A stretch of 64,000 bases of DNA. Source: Falciphora oryzae (taxonomy: Eukaryota > Ascomycota > Sordariomycetes > Magnaporthales > Magnaporthaceae). The translations under genes were made by a program, and so were the position numbers. A model generated the notes under the pieces. That model searched no databases, was not told where the DNA came from, and worked only from the letters and a program-made list of their open reading frames with translations. The number at the start of each line of letters is the position of its first letter. Positions within the stretch are counted from its first letter, which is position 1. This document shows, piece by piece, positions 1-11,957 of this stretch. The stretch covers positions 200,834 to 264,833 of the forward strand of contig JNVV01000034.1 in the NCBI GenBank assembly GCA_000733355.1, given 5' to 3'.

Positions 1-3000
1 TACAGATACAGCTTGAGCCAAGGACGCGCCAAGTCCGCAATGTCCTGCAGGCCTGCCGGAGCATCCTTCCGGACTCTCATGGGGAACGCATGCTCGCGGC
101 TTGGTGGCACATTATGCAGTGGATGGGTGATCACTACGCCGGTGGAGTCGCGAGCGTTGAATGGTCAAGTCTTGTGATCGAGCTTTTTGTCCTGTTCCTG
201 GCGCTTGACCCCTCGGGCGTGTCCCGCAGCCAGCCAGCCGCTGCAGACCCATCAACCTTGGCAAAGCAGCCGAGCAAATGGAACCAAATGCTCGCGTTTG
301 AGACCCCGCGATCGTCTGCGTCACCAGCTTGGATGCAGCGCGGAGGGTGGAGGTGGATGTTGGACGAGGCTCATTTCGCCGAAATGGTAGGCCCAGATGC
401 CAGCCAGCCCGGGGAGGAAGACTTTCTCGACCAGCATATCAGATTCGCTAGGGAATTCATGGCGAGCGCCGCCGGTGATCTGCTCGTCGGAGGGTCGGGC
501 TACATGCCAACAGCATCTGGCCGCAGCCTCGAGGCGAGAAGGAGCGCGGCCTGGAGCATCATCATGGGACTCCACCTACTCATGGAGGAGCAGAAGCTTG
601 ACACGCTCGCGGCCGAATCCCTGTTCCCCGGGCCTGCCGACTTGCGAGTGATCACCTGTCAGATTGCAAGGTGGCTCAGGTGGCACGACTTCGTGCATCT
701 GTACGAGCTCGGCATCCAGGTCAGCGTGGACCCGAGACATGACAGAGGTTGGTTTTGGTGGTGGTCAACACAGGGTGTGCTTCTACTATTCTTGGTTTGT
801 CAGGAGTCTGACTGTTTCCTTTCCTTAGATCTCGACCTCAGTCCACCTCTGCCCCGGCCAGAGAAAATCCCGTCGGTGCTTGACTGGATACAAGAGAAAA
901 CCACCGGCGTGGCTGGCGACCCATTCCCGACGCTGGCAGACGTTTATTCGACCGCAACCCAGCAAAGCCAGAAGGACAGCCCAGACGAACGCCGGTGGGG
1001 CAGAATCACACCTCGGACGCTGATGTTCAGAGACTTTTTCAACTCGCTCTCGCCCATGAGTAGCCATGTGCAGATTGTTGAGACGCTTCATCGATGCGGA
1101 TTTACCAACCAAGTCCTGGACACGCTTCCAGAGGCCATCGCCACCCCTCTGCGTGATGCCATCTCGATGTGCCAGTCTCACCCGCCCCCTACCTGGTCAA
1201 ATGGTTTGCTCAAGCTTGTGGACCGTACCGATATTGGCGCCGTGCTCAAGCCTGATAGGCTGTTCCGACATACTATTCTCAGCAACAGCGTAAGTATCGC
1301 ACATCCCCGCGCTCCTTCTTTCGAACCCGACTCGCAACCATGCCGAATTTTTACTTCGCGCTGCTGCCAGTGTCCCGTCTCTAACTCGCCGATGATATTC
1401 AGAACCCCTCACATGTGGCCCAGTGGGATGTTCAGCTCCTATGCAGGAACCTCGACGACTTTAACAATAGCGGCATCGAGGAGGTTGAGGGCAGCGAGCG
1501 CCAGGCAGTGGTCCGCACTCTCTTCAAGGACGATCGTAGGTTGAACGAGGCACAGACTCTACTGTCGTCGCAGAAGCCGCGAACGCTTCGCTTGGACCCC
1601 AACCCAAAATGGTCAGATGCGGAGTACCTGGAGAAGCAAAAGGAGCTTGCCACGACGGCAGCTACTAGCACTCTGGCTATCCCGGCAGGGCGCGGGATGC
1701 TCTCCTACGCCCTACGCTTCCCTCTTCTTACACAGAAGTTCCAGATTGGCGGCTTTCAGCTCGTGTGCAACATCAAACCCGCCAATGTCTCGGTGAGCGT
1801 GGACAAGTCCATGTTCACTGAAGAGAAGGTGAATTGGGCCTTCTTCCACCAGGGCGTGGCTGGCGGGCTATCCATCTCCCCGCAGGCCAAAGGCATAGAT
1901 ACATCGTGGATCCTCTACAACAAACCTGGCAATGATCTTAACAACCGACACGCCGGCTTCCTCCTTGCCCTTGGCCTCAACGGCCACCTCAAGTCGGTGG
2001 CCAAGTGGGTGGCGTTTAAGTACCTGACGCCGAAACACACCATGACATCGATAGGGTTGCTGCTTGGTCTGGCAGCGTCGTACATCGGAACCATGGACTC
2101 GCTGATCACGCGGCTTCTCTCGGTGCATGTTACGAGGATGTTGCCGCGTGGAGCCGCCGAGCTGAACCTGTCGCATCTGACCCAGACGACAGGCATTATG
2201 GGGATTGGGCTGTTGTATTGCAACACTCAGCACCGGCGCATGAGTGAGGTGATGATGTCCGAGATTGAACACCTTGAGGATGAGGAAGAAGAAGACCCTC
2301 TGAGAAACGAGGGCTACCGGTTGGCTGCCGGTTTCGCACTTGGCTTCATCAATCTTGGCAAGGGGTCAGACCTCAAAGGACTCCACGACATGCGTCTGAC
2401 CGAGAAGCTCCTGACGGTTGCCTCGTCGGCAAAGAAAGTCGAGCTCGTGAACGTGCTAGACCGGTCCGCTGCAGGGGCTGTTGTCGCCATAGCGCTCATT
2501 TTCATGAAATCCGAGGACCACATCGTGGCCCGCAAGATCGACGTCCCTGACTCTATTCTCCAGTTCGACTACGTACGGCCCGACATTCTGCTCCTCCGGA
2601 CCGTGGCCAAGAATCTTATTCTATGGAGCCGTATCAAGCCCACGACCGACTGGATCCATGAAAACCTTCCGGCCGAGTACCAGCGTCTGCACAAAAAATG
2701 GCCAGGACCAACGTTGAGGAGCAGCGACCTTCCATTCTTTTCCATCATGACTGGCCTTTGTTTCGCTATGGGTCTCCGGTTCGCCGGCTCGGCCAACGAG
2801 AAGGTGCGAGACGTCCTCGTGCAGTATCTCGATGGCTTCATGCGGGCCTTGAGGCAGCCTGTGGCCAGGTTCGACGGGCAGATGGCGCAGGCGAACGTGC
2901 GCATGTGCGTGAACGTGCTGGCGCTGTCGTGCGCGACCGTCATGGCAGGAACGGGCGATCTGGTGGTGCTGCGACGCCTGCGCGCGCTGCACGGGCGCGA

Positions 3001-4285
3001 CGACCCGCACACGACATATGGGAGCCACATGGCGGCTCACCTGGCCATCGGCACGCTGTTCTTGGGCTGCGGCACCACCACCCTCGGCACGAGCGACCTC
3101 GCCATTGCTGCGCTGCTCGTTTCCTTCTACCCTCTTTTCCCCGCTACCGTGCAGGACAACAGCTCCCACCTACAAGCGTTCAGGCACTTCTGGGTCCTTG
3201 CCACGGAGCCGCGTTGCTTGGTCGTCAAGGACATGGCTACAGGTCAGCCTATCTCAGTACCCGTTATGATCCAGCTCAAGCAGCCGACGGCGCCGGCCGC
3301 GACGACCACGGCCTTTGATCCGAAACTAGGTGCCAAGACGAAGAAAGCGGCGGCAATGAGCACACCGACGCCGCAGGCTAGGTCGAGAAGCGCCAAAAAT
3401 ACACACGCCGATGCTGTGACACCCGCTCCCGATATACCTCCCGAACCCCCAATCCATATGCTCATCCGCCGCCAAACCCCATGCCTCCTCCCGCCGCTCG
3501 ATGATATCGCTTCTGTGCGGACTGACGCAGCATCTTTGGGCTACTGGGACCTCACTATCAACTTCACTGCCCCGGCGAAGCCCGGGGCCGCCAAGAAGGC
3601 AGGCAAGGGAGCGCCGGGCGCCAACGCCGACATGGCTGCTGCTTTCCGCGCTAACCAGTGCCTCCACCTCCGGCGCAGACCGACTCGTGACGGGGTCTTC
3701 GGCGCGACTCTGCAGGCTCTCGGACAGCGTAGCGATAGCAACACGCCGAGCACGACGGCGAAAGGTGATGGCACCGGCAGCGCTACTGTCGCGGCCACCA
3801 GCAAAGACCCGCTTGAGTGGGTGTTCAATCTGCCCTCTCTGCGGGGCCTCACGCATGCGGAGCGCGCTGCGGTGCTGGACCGATGCGCACTGGGCGACGA
3901 GGGCGCCAGCGCAGTGGATGCGCGGCTCGTGCTGGAGGAGGCGCTCGAGGCAGGCGGGCGCGACGAGCTGCTTGGCCTCAGAATGTTATTTGAGTGGGCG
4001 GATCGCAGGAGAGCCGCTACTAGTGGTGGTGGTGGTTCACGCGCCGAGACAGATGCGGCAAGCATGATGCCCCCGCCGGGGGGCCACGGCGGCCGTGGGA
4101 AGAGCAAGACGAAGGCGGGCGGCAAAGGTGTTCAGATTACGGAGCCAGAGCGGGCGGACACCGGGATAGGCGCTGCCGCCGACACGGTATCTGACGTCCC
4201 CGCAGGTGAGAATAGCTGGTGGATGAGAGACAGCGTCATCGAGATGCTCAAGGGGAAGGCCTGGCTCGCAAGCCAAGGGAAGTAA
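1..4285 (+). CDS. APC1: APC1 / BimE, anaphase-promoting complex subunit 1 (C-terminal part, 5' end outside window)
   Basis: Largest scaffold subunit of the nuclear APC/C ubiquitin ligase, which drives cyclin and securin degradation in mitosis. Predicted exons are <3-747, 829-1289 and 1403-4285. The reading frame is open from base 3, so the gene starts outside the window. Intron 1 (748-828) is 81 nt and stop-free, so it can be read through; removing it gives a family-like HDRDLDLSPPLP junction. Intron 2 (1290-1402, GTAAGT...CAG) joins into NPSHVAQWDVQLLCR, typical of APC1. Downstream come proteasome/cyclosome-type helical repeats (for example around MTSIGLLLGLAASYIGT and EGYRLAAGFALGFINLGKG), then the conserved FRHFWVLATEPRCLVVKD segment, and PCLLPPLDDIASV after a low-complexity insert. 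The C-terminus is Ala/Gly-rich and poorly conserved. Family assignment is firm; only the short first intron is less certain. Confidence 0.95.
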
Positions 4286-5239
4286 ATGGGTTGTTAGGCA
4301 TTTCGGGTTCTATCGCGCGTATTTTGAGAGGCTCTGGCGTCACGCATTGTTTACGAAACCGGTCAACGGCAAAAAGCAGGTACGTGCTAATTATACCCAG
4401 TGCCCCAGGGCAATCGAGCTCTTCCACTATAGTAAAGTCTATACAGTATCAAACCAACCGAGCTTGGGGAGAACAGCCTACACTGCACCTTGCCATCAAA
4501 GTTGGGTGATTACCTATCGACTGGAGAGATGCGACAGCCCGTGCGATGCGGTCATGGATGATCAACCACAGGCGTGTCGGTGGTTTGCAGCAACGGTGCT
4601 CTCCTGGGCAGCTGTCCCCTGACCACCACCACCACCACCAGGAGGATGTCGTCTGTGGAGTCGAAATCTGGAGTCTCCAACAATGGGGCCACCGGCAGTG
4701 GAATTTGCTGGCACAATCCTGTGGTCTCGTTGCTTAGAAGCCATTCAGAGCATCATCCAGTCTCACAGCCAATCGCAATAGCCCACGCGCGCTGGCTCCA
4801 TTGGGCCACGTATGGCCGGCCCGTCGCCTCCTCGTCGCAGGAATGCCATCGCGGGGACATTGTGGAGGTCTTGTGCTTCTTGATGGCATGTGTGCCAGCT
4901 ATCCGAAGCATTGATACCCGGCCTAACTCTGAGATGGATGCAGTGTGGCCTGCATACCGCGGTCCGTCGGCCCGTCCAGCTTTCAGCGCCATTCCCTCCG
5001 TTAGTGGTCTAGCATATGTTTGCTGTTCGCTTCAGCCTCGCTTTCCAACGCCTTGCCATCTCGGTTTTTTACCCCTCGTATGATTAATAGAACTTCCCCG
5101 CTGTCATTTCCCCCATCCGCCCTTCCTCCAGGTCGCTTTCCTCGCCCCTACTCCCTTCTTCCCCATACACCAGCACTTTACCGTGTTCCCTCACATTCTT
5201 GCTCGAAATTTACAACTCTCGGTTGAAACACCTACAGCA
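4286..5239. other. Intergenic, APC1 3' end to the acylated protein's 5' end
   Basis: No supported gene. Contains a short CAC run (about 4623-4640). A pyrimidine-rich stretch (about 5090-5210) sits just upstream of the next start codon, as is common in fungal promoters and 5' UTRs. Frames of up to 169 codons here lack family-like sequence. Confidence 0.5.
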
Positions 5240-6061
5240 ATGGGCGCCTGCTTTAGTAAGAAGGGTGATGAGGAGGATCTGGCACCAATGGTGTCTCGCA
5301 CCAGCATCACACATGATCATCTCTACTACCACGCGCCCGCCTTTGACCGCGTGAGCTATATCTCTCATGTGGAGCAGGATATGATCAGAAACGTTGAGAA
5401 CAGCGTTTTGCAAGCCTATTTCGTCGCCGAGGACGCCCTAGAAGCGGGCGGCAACCACTGGAGCATCTACCTGGAGACCACCGGAACTGGCGGTCCAGCC
5501 GAGGACGAAAAGGAAGACAAGGACGACAAAGAAGACTTCCAGGGATCGTCGGTCCGGCTGAGCCTGAGCCCCTCCACCTACCCGGGCCGGTACGGCCCCT
5601 TGGCGAGGCTCCAGGTCCAGATCTGCTCCGACTCCCAGCGTCGCCTCCAGAGCCAGTACGAGGTGACGCTGCCGCCCTTGCCCGGCCACGTCCCCGTCGC
5701 ACGGTTCATCGACGCGCTCGTCGACGGGGAGCGCCAGAACTTTGAGTTCACAAAGGCCGGCAGGGGCGCCAGGGGCTGGATTCTCGACTCGCTCGCCCTA
5801 TTCCTGCGGACCGGCCTCCTCGTCGACCCGGACGGCCGCCGCCAGGAGGAGCTCGAGCGCGCCGTCGGCCGCACGTGGATCGAGGGCATGGAGGCCCAGG
5901 ACGTCACACCCCCGCTGTGCAGGGGCACGTACTACCGCGTCACCAGCATCGGGGTCGGGTCGCGGGAGCTGCCGTGGGACGAGAAGGGGCCCAACGAGGT
6001 GGGCTATTGGAACGGCAGCGAGGAGATCAGGGAGGCCCGCTACCATCACTCGGGTCCCTGA
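5240..6061 (+). CDS. Predicted N-myristoylated and palmitoylated DUF7770-like protein
   Basis: Single-exon 273-residue protein of unknown function. I chose the ATG at 5240 over an in-frame one at 5183 because it gives MGACFSKK: Gly2, Ser6 and Lys7-8 fit the N-myristoyltransferase consensus, and Cys4 is a likely palmitoylation site. A stable membrane anchor (plasma or endomembrane) is therefore predicted. The body contains a GGNHWSIYLETT segment followed by SSVRLSLS and later GWILDSLALFLRTGLL. To my recollection this order resembles the fungal DUF7770 family, but I could not search for it. An acidic Glu/Asp/Lys linker lies around residues 88-98. No transmembrane segment and no enzyme motif are visible. 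The region from 5580 on is very GC-rich. Confidence 0.75.
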   Translation: MGACFSKKGDEEDLAPMVSRTSITHDHLYYHAPAFDRVSYISHVEQDMIRNVENSVLQAYFVAEDALEAGGNHWSIYLETTGTGGPAEDEKEDKDDKEDFQGSSVRLSLSPSTYPGRYGPLARLQVQICSDSQRRLQSQYEVTLPPLPGHVPVARFIDALVDGERQNFEFTKAGRGARGWILDSLALFLRTGLLVDPDGRRQEELERAVGRTWIEGMEAQDVTPPLCRGTYYRVTSIGVGSRELPWDEKGPNEVGYWNGSEEIREARYHHSGP

Positions 6062-7212
6062 TAGTGTCTATCTGCTTCTAGAATCCTGACGAGAATGCTT
6101 TGCCACCTCAGGGCGATGCCGACTAGCAAAAGTGAAGCCGGTCTTGAGCGCTTGTTGGCGTCATTCCAGCGCCAGTTTCAATACCTTGCTCGTTTCATTT
6201 TCTTTGCATACCCACCTTGTATCAATATCAATTCCCCACAATCTATCATCCCATTCCAGTTAGGTCCTTGATTACTCGAGACCCGGGCACGCTTTCGTGT
6301 CTGTCTGTTTGAGGGTATCTATTCCTCTAGTTAGCACTAAAGCCCCCAGAGTTTATCACATGACTCTACGCTCTTCCGTCATTGTCATGCTGGCGCAGAG
6401 TCGGCTCGCGTGCCGGGAGAAACCCTAAGTTGGAGCTTGGGGCAGAGGCTTGCAGCCACTTCCTTCTCGCCAAGGTCGGAATCCGGCTAGTCTCGAAGCC
6501 ATCCCCATCCGCAAGATCCGAATGGCTCAACAGCAAACTGGGCTGGCAGCCGGGCGTCAGCCTCATTCCCGCCCCGCGACCTGAGGATGCCCTCCATTCC
6601 CCCGGCCACGAAATAGTAGTTTGATCTGAGTCTGGAGGCACGCTTGACAGATGCCAGTGGCTACCAACTTATCTTGGTGCTCTCGCTAGCTAATCGCTCC
6701 GACCGGGAGCCGACGCTCTATAGCTCGAAGGATCGTACATAGCAAAGAAAAAGAACTTACGATGCGACACTTGTTCAGGTCAACTCCCGTCAAGCTTGGC
6801 TTCTCGGAGCTTACAAAAAAGCCAAGGCCATGGCAACCTTGGAGGCGCCATGATCTAGACGCTCGCGCCTCCCAATGGACGGAACCCCCGCATCGACAGC
6901 TTCCTAGCCCTGGAGCTGTGCTAGTGAAAATGGAATTCTCGGGGGACGGGTGGTCTGGGAGGGGAGAGTATAAGAATGTGGCACTGCCGGGCTGGTCGGC
7001 TGTCTAGTATCAGGGCCATATATGAACCAGCAGTTTCCCTCCCCCTGGATCTCGTGGGAAACGTTGGTGTCAGTGATCGGCCTTCACCCTCCCTTGTCAG
7101 TTCCCTCCCACCAGAATCGCTCGCAGGGCAACAGACAGTTGCACTCGGCGGACAGGGGACAAAAAGCCTGTGGGTGAGAAGTCACCATCACCAGCATCAA
7201 AACAAAAAAAAA
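6062..7212. other. Intergenic / promoter of the GH16 gene
   Basis: No supported gene; short frames here show no family features. The only element I can name is a TATA-like box near 6969 (listed separately). An A-rich leader directly precedes the GH16 start codon. Confidence 0.5.
6969..6975 (+). promoter_or_regulatory. Candidate TATA box of GH16 gene
   Basis: TATAAGA about 240 nt upstream of the GH16 ATG. This would imply a leader of roughly 200 nt. The assignment rests on motif and distance only. Confidence 0.35.
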
Positions 7213-8614
7213 ATGGCCTTTACCGAGATCCTGGTCGCGCTGCTCGCCGCGGCCGGCACGGTCGGCGCCCAGCAGATGTACTCTCTGGTCAAGACGTACG
7301 ACAAGTCCAACGGCTTCTACGACCTCTTTATCGTCCGAGACGTACGTTTTTTTTCTATCAAGAAAATGATTCAGCCGGAAAAGGATGTCACAGTCCCAAA
7401 CTAACCTGACCAAAATAAAATAAAAATACAGAGGGCGTACTTCCAGAGCCTAGGGTACGCATCCGGGGACCCGACCTCGGGCTTCGTCAACTACGTCGGC
7501 AAGGCCGAGGGCATCAACAGCGGGCTCATCGCCTACCGCGGCAACCAGCTCTACATCGGCGTCGACTACAACACCACCCTCAGCACCAAGGGCCCCGGCC
7601 GCAAGGCGGTGCGGCTCGAGTCCAAGGCCACCTGGGACGGCGGCCTGATGCTGATCGACATCCAGCACATGCCGGGCAATGCGTGCGGCACCTGGCCGGC
7701 CTTGTGCGTGGAAGCCCTCCTTCTCCCTCCGTCTTCACATCCTTGTGCTATCTGTCTAACAGCAACAAAAACACACTTGACAGCTGGGCATACAATGCCG
7801 ATGAAGACCCGTACAGCGAGATCGACATCCTCGAAGGCAGCGGCTGGCCCAGCCAATCAGCCAACATAGTATCAATGCACACGTGCAACAAGTGCACGTT
7901 CCCGAACCTCAAGGGGAACGAGGTCCGCAAGGACTGCGACATGAAGGCCGGCCCGACCTGCAACGGCATGGTCCAGAACCCGTGAGTGACGCCCACACCT
8001 AGCTCTTTTGTTGCCCTGTCTGCTCGGGCGTCGTGACATCTGGAGAGGAAAAAAAAAAAAAAGCAATCCTAGAGGCCACCATCAAATAGCTAACATGGCC
8101 CCTTTCAACAACAGTGCCGGCTGCGGCCTGACTGGCGCCAAGGACAGCTACGGCGACGGCTTCAACAAGAACGGCGGCGGCGTCTACGCGCTGCAGCTCA
8201 ACTCGGACGGCATCAAGATCTGGTTCCACCCGCGCGGCAAGATCCCCTTCGACATCAACATGGGCAATCCCAACACCACGGGCTGGCCGAACCTCATGGC
8301 CAGCTTCCCGTCCAGCAAGACCTGCAACATCCCAAGGATATTCAAGAACCTGTCCATCGTACGCAGCCGACCCGCTTCTCATTGTTACACATACCTATGC
8401 ACGGGAACAGGTTTACTGACAGAGCATACAGATCATCAACACGACCTTTTGCGGGAGCGCCATCTACGACTGGAAGGCCCAGACCGAGAGCTGGCCGCAG
8501 TGCCGTTCCGCCAAGGGCGGCTCCTGCGAGGCGTACGTGGCCGCCAACCCGCAGGTGTACAAGGAGGCCTATTGGCTGTTCAACTGGGTCAAGATATACC
8601 AGGAAAAGTCATAG
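7213..8614 (+). CDS. Secreted GH16 endo-1,3(4)-beta-glucanase (laminarinase-like)
   Basis: Predicted secreted glycosidase hydrolysing beta-1,3- or mixed-linkage glucans. Exons: 7213-7341, 7432-7703, 7784-7981, 8115-8358 and 8432-8614, giving 341 residues with all phases consistent. A signal peptide is evident (MAFTEILVALLAAAGTVGAQ). The join at 7703/7784 restores CGTWPAFW, a GH16 hallmark, followed by SEIDILEG. The latter is the ExDxxE catalytic motif, with nucleophile Glu146, Asp148 and acid/base Glu151. The later exons carry a Cys-rich lectin-like-fold segment (HTCNKCTFPN, AGCGLTGAKDSYGDGFN) and the final strand AYWLFNWVKIYQ. Substrate preference cannot be read from the sequence. There is no GPI signal or carbohydrate-binding module, so it is likely a free extracellular enzyme. 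Confidence 0.93.
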
Positions 8615-9361
8615 CATGTTTACCTTGTTGTCTTGTCCTGCTCTGATTCCTGTACATCTTTTCCTGCCCGAGGACGGTTTTGCCACCCTTGGCTTCACCC
8701 TCGTCCCCGTAGCAAATCAGACAAGTACCACTACACAAGCTGCTCGCGTGCAAAGTGGCTCTTAACGTTGTTCTTGGCTGTGATTGAATAAAATTAGACC
8801 AGCAAAGGTCGAGGAATGGGATATTCAATGTTTTTGTATTCCATCATATCTCCCCATCGCCTGGAGATACGTACGTAGCCTTGTGGATAACGAATGATCC
8901 GTGGCTGGATAAAAGATTCTCGCTGGTATCTATCAGGGATCAAGACGAACTACAGCCAACGAGAGGGCTGCACATCTGCGCATTATCTCCTCGTCGTAGA
9001 GCCGATAGAAGACTGTGCTATCGTCGTAACAGCAAGTGACCACCAACCCAACATAGGACAAAAAAAAAAGAAGAAAAAAACCCAGAGCCCATAACACCGT
9101 CCGGAATGCAATTCCCATAACCTGTCCGTCTTCCAGGAGAAAGAAGGCCAGATACTTGCCTCCGGGTCTGCCCAAGTAGAGCATTACATCTAAACGCCGT
9201 ACCTTTTTTTCCATTGTTGAGTGGGAAAGTGTATGCATGGTCGTAGAGCTGGCGGATGGAGATATTTGGCTAGCTGAGGACAAATAATCCATTGTGCATT
9301 ACTTTCACTCGGTTATGTTTTGTTCTTGTTCTTGTGTTTCCTCTCCTTCATGGCCCTCCTC
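8615..9361. other. Intergenic between convergent GH16 and eIF3e 3' ends
   Basis: Shared 3' region of two converging genes. Holds an A-rich run near 9061-9080 and no coding signal. Confidence 0.5.
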
Positions 9362-10789
9362 CTAGCGAGCCACGGCCGCCGTCAGAACCTGGGTCCTGAA
9401 GAAGCCGCCCTTGGTGCGCTCGATGACTTGCTGGTAGACACTGCTGTTGGGGTGGTTCATGATGACGGTGCCCTCCTGGAAGTCGATTTTGGCGTCAAGG
9501 CGCGTGTCCCGGATCAGGTTGACGATCCACTTCTCGCCCTCGTCCACGTTGAGGCCGAGCTGTTCGCTCAGGCGCTTGAGGTCGATACGGGCGTGGATCT
9601 TGCAGTAAGACTCGAAGAACAAGTGTCTTGCCGCGTCGACGAAGGCATCGGTTGTCGAGATGAGGAAGAAGTCGGTCCGAAGCACCTCCTCGGCCCGGGG
9701 GAGCTGCCTCTGCGCCTCCTCAAAGTCGAAGTCGATGTAGAGCGCCCGCACAAAGTCGGTAACGGGGTCCGAGTACTCGTACCCCTCCTGCTTGACGACG
9801 CGCACGACGTCCTTAAGCTGCTTCTGGTGCATACCCGTGTTGCGCACGCGCCCCCTACCAGCGATGACCACGACGGCCAGGTAGCGCAGGATCCACGGGC
9901 AGCTGGTCATAATGGTGTTGATGTAGTTGGGTGAGAAGAGCATCTCGAGCAGCGGCTCGCGTGCCGACTCGTCGTTGAAGAGGGGGAACAGAGCCCAGTG
10001 GATCAGCCAAGTGCGGTGCTGCAGCTGCGCGAGTGGGTTGTTGAACAGCCTCGAGTCGATGCCTTCGCGCACCGTCTTGAGCTCCTCCATGGTGCCCTCC
10101 CAGTTGCCGCTGAGAATCTCCGACGCCAGCCTTCCCCACGTCGCCGCCGAGACCTTGTCGTTGTCGGTCGACAGGACGCGGAACTGGTACAGCAGCTCGG
10201 CAGCGCCTGAGTAGTTGCCGCAGCTGTACTGGAAGTTGCCAAAGTCGTAGAGGGCGTCGACCATCTCGATGGTGACCTAGACAACAAGCAACCATTCTGT
10301 TAGAGCCTGAAACCCGCGCGCGCGCACGATAGATTTGACACAGGCAAGACGGCAAGGAATCCCTACATCGTGCTCCTTCTTAAGGTACTCCAAGTTGGCC
10401 ACCTTGTCGCTCCGCAGATTCCCAGTGACCTCCTCATTGTCGAGCAGGTCGCGCAGCTTGTTGACCGAGTCCTCGTACTGCTGCAGGCGGGCGATGACCT
10501 TTTGCCTCTTGTCGGCGAACTCGGCGGGCGGCTCGTCGATGCCCTCCAGCTCGCAGTACAGGTTGGCGACGTAGTCGGTCATGTTTGTCTTCTTGAGCAG
10601 CTCGTACTTGGCCTTGGTGATCTCGAGAGCCTTCTCGGCGTCCTTGGGCTCGTTGGTCTCCTCATCGTAGAACTGGCCGCTGCTAAAGTCCAGCAGCGGG
10701 AAGATCAGATGCCGGTCCAGGTGGCTGACCAGCTTGGGCAGGAGGTCGAACTCGGAGAGTGACTCCTCGCCCGCTGTTGGCGCCGCCAT
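9362..10789 (-). CDS. INT6: Eukaryotic translation initiation factor 3 subunit E (eIF3e / Int6)
   Basis: PCI-domain subunit of the cytoplasmic eIF3 complex, which recruits mRNA to the 40S ribosome. Two exons, 10789-10367 and 10276-9362, are separated by a 90-nt intron (GTAGGG...CTAG) and give 445 residues, the normal length. The start at [10 protein letters not shown] is preferred; the frame extends 16 codons upstream only by way of a TTG codon. Typical landmarks are [33 protein letters not shown] and, in the C-terminal PCI/winged-helix part, [20 protein letters not shown] with [15 protein letters not shown]. The gene diverges from the mL49 gene across about 600 bp, which suggests a shared promoter for two translation genes. 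Confidence 0.97.
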
Positions 10790-11387
10790 CTTGGAGGGTT
10801 GTTGTGGGAGGGGCGGTGCCCGCCGTCGGCTCGCCAAGGGTTTGTTCGTTGGGCAGTCGGCCCGGATGAGCGTACGTCCAGGAACGGATACACGTGCTCG
10901 TTCGACGGCTGGTTAAGCCAAAAACAATCGTCGTCGTCGTCGCCGCCAGAGCCTTCCTGACGCTATTGTTGTGGTAGGGTCGAACTGGGAAATAGTGGGG
11001 GACGCCGACTTTCGTGGGGCACGCACACCCGACGCTGGCTGGCAATTTTTGCGTGCGTCCAGCAATCGAATTTTTGGTGCGGCCCCGCAGGCGGATGCCC
11101 ACTGATTGACTGGCTTCAGCGGAATTAGCCTGGGATGCCCGCCTGCTCAAGCAAAGCCGCGACGGAATGACCAGATATTCCGCCGCCGATCATTTTTTTC
11201 TGCCGTTTGGCGGTGAAGATTCGTGAACTCGCGGGTTCAGGCGGCGTCAACTGTTGCATCACCAGGCGGGCGCTGGCAGCGAGAGAGGAGAATCGGCCGA
11301 CAGCGCAATAAGATTGCCACCTCGCGCGGCCCGTCAATTCCACGTCTCCCAGGCCGCTAGACCTTCCTCGACGCCCCGACCCGCACA
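10790..11387. promoter_or_regulatory. Divergent promoter region eIF3e / mL49
   Basis: Head-to-head intergenic segment of 598 bp. Contains a short CGT/CGC triplet run near 10930. No TATA box is obvious on either side, as expected for housekeeping genes. Confidence 0.45.
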
Positions 11388-11957
11388 ATGGCCGCCTCCC
11401 GCATCCTGCGGACTCTCCCCGCTGCCCCTCTCAGGCTCGCGCCGGCATCCAGACTAGCCATCGCGATACCAGCGGCGAGGCGAAGCTATAGTTCCGCGAC
11501 GACGACGACGACGACGACAACGATCACTGATGCCGCCACTCCATCTCCTCCCCCTCAAGCACCAGCAGCGACGTCGAGCAAAACAGCCGCAACCCGAGAT
11601 GCGCCAACTATGAAACACACGGGCTACTTCGTCGCCCGCTCGCCATCCAACAACCTGCCCATATACGAAGACACCAAGAAAGGCGGCACGACGCTGCTGA
11701 GGAAAATCGAGGGCAACGCGAACGCGCTCAAGCTCGACCTGATGCGCCTGCTGCAGATCGACGACAAGATGATCACGGTGAACCCGAGGACGAACCACAT
11801 CAGGATAAAGGTGAGGTTGGAAACGAAAAGCCTACGCTTGCATGCGTGTCCAGCTTGATACGGATTGGCTGCTAATCGTGAGGAACATTCCCTGCTCCAT
11901 CTTTAGGGCTATGTCAAATCCCAGCTGCGGCCCGTTTTGGAGAACATGGGCTTCTGA
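11388..11957 (+). CDS. IMG2: Mitochondrial large ribosomal subunit protein mL49 (Img2 family)
   Basis: Component of the mitochondrial large ribosomal subunit. Exons 11388-11810 and 11907-11957 with a 96-nt intron (GTGAGG...TTTAG), 157 residues. The N-terminus (MAASRILRTLPAAPLRLAP..., rich in Arg/Ala/Ser, no acidic residues) is a mitochondrial targeting sequence. It is followed by a Thr homopolymer encoded by ACG repeats and a Pro/Ala linker. The Img2 domain starts near residue 77 (GYFVARSPSNNLPIYED) and continues through TTLLRKIEGNANALKLDL and RTNHIRIK. Exon 2 supplies the conserved end GYVKSQLRPVLENMGF. This short second exon is essential for a complete domain. Confidence 0.95.

Noticed and set aside
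4574..5083. 169-codon frame between APC1 and the acylated protein
   Set aside because: Begins at a non-ATG codon and has no domain or splice support.
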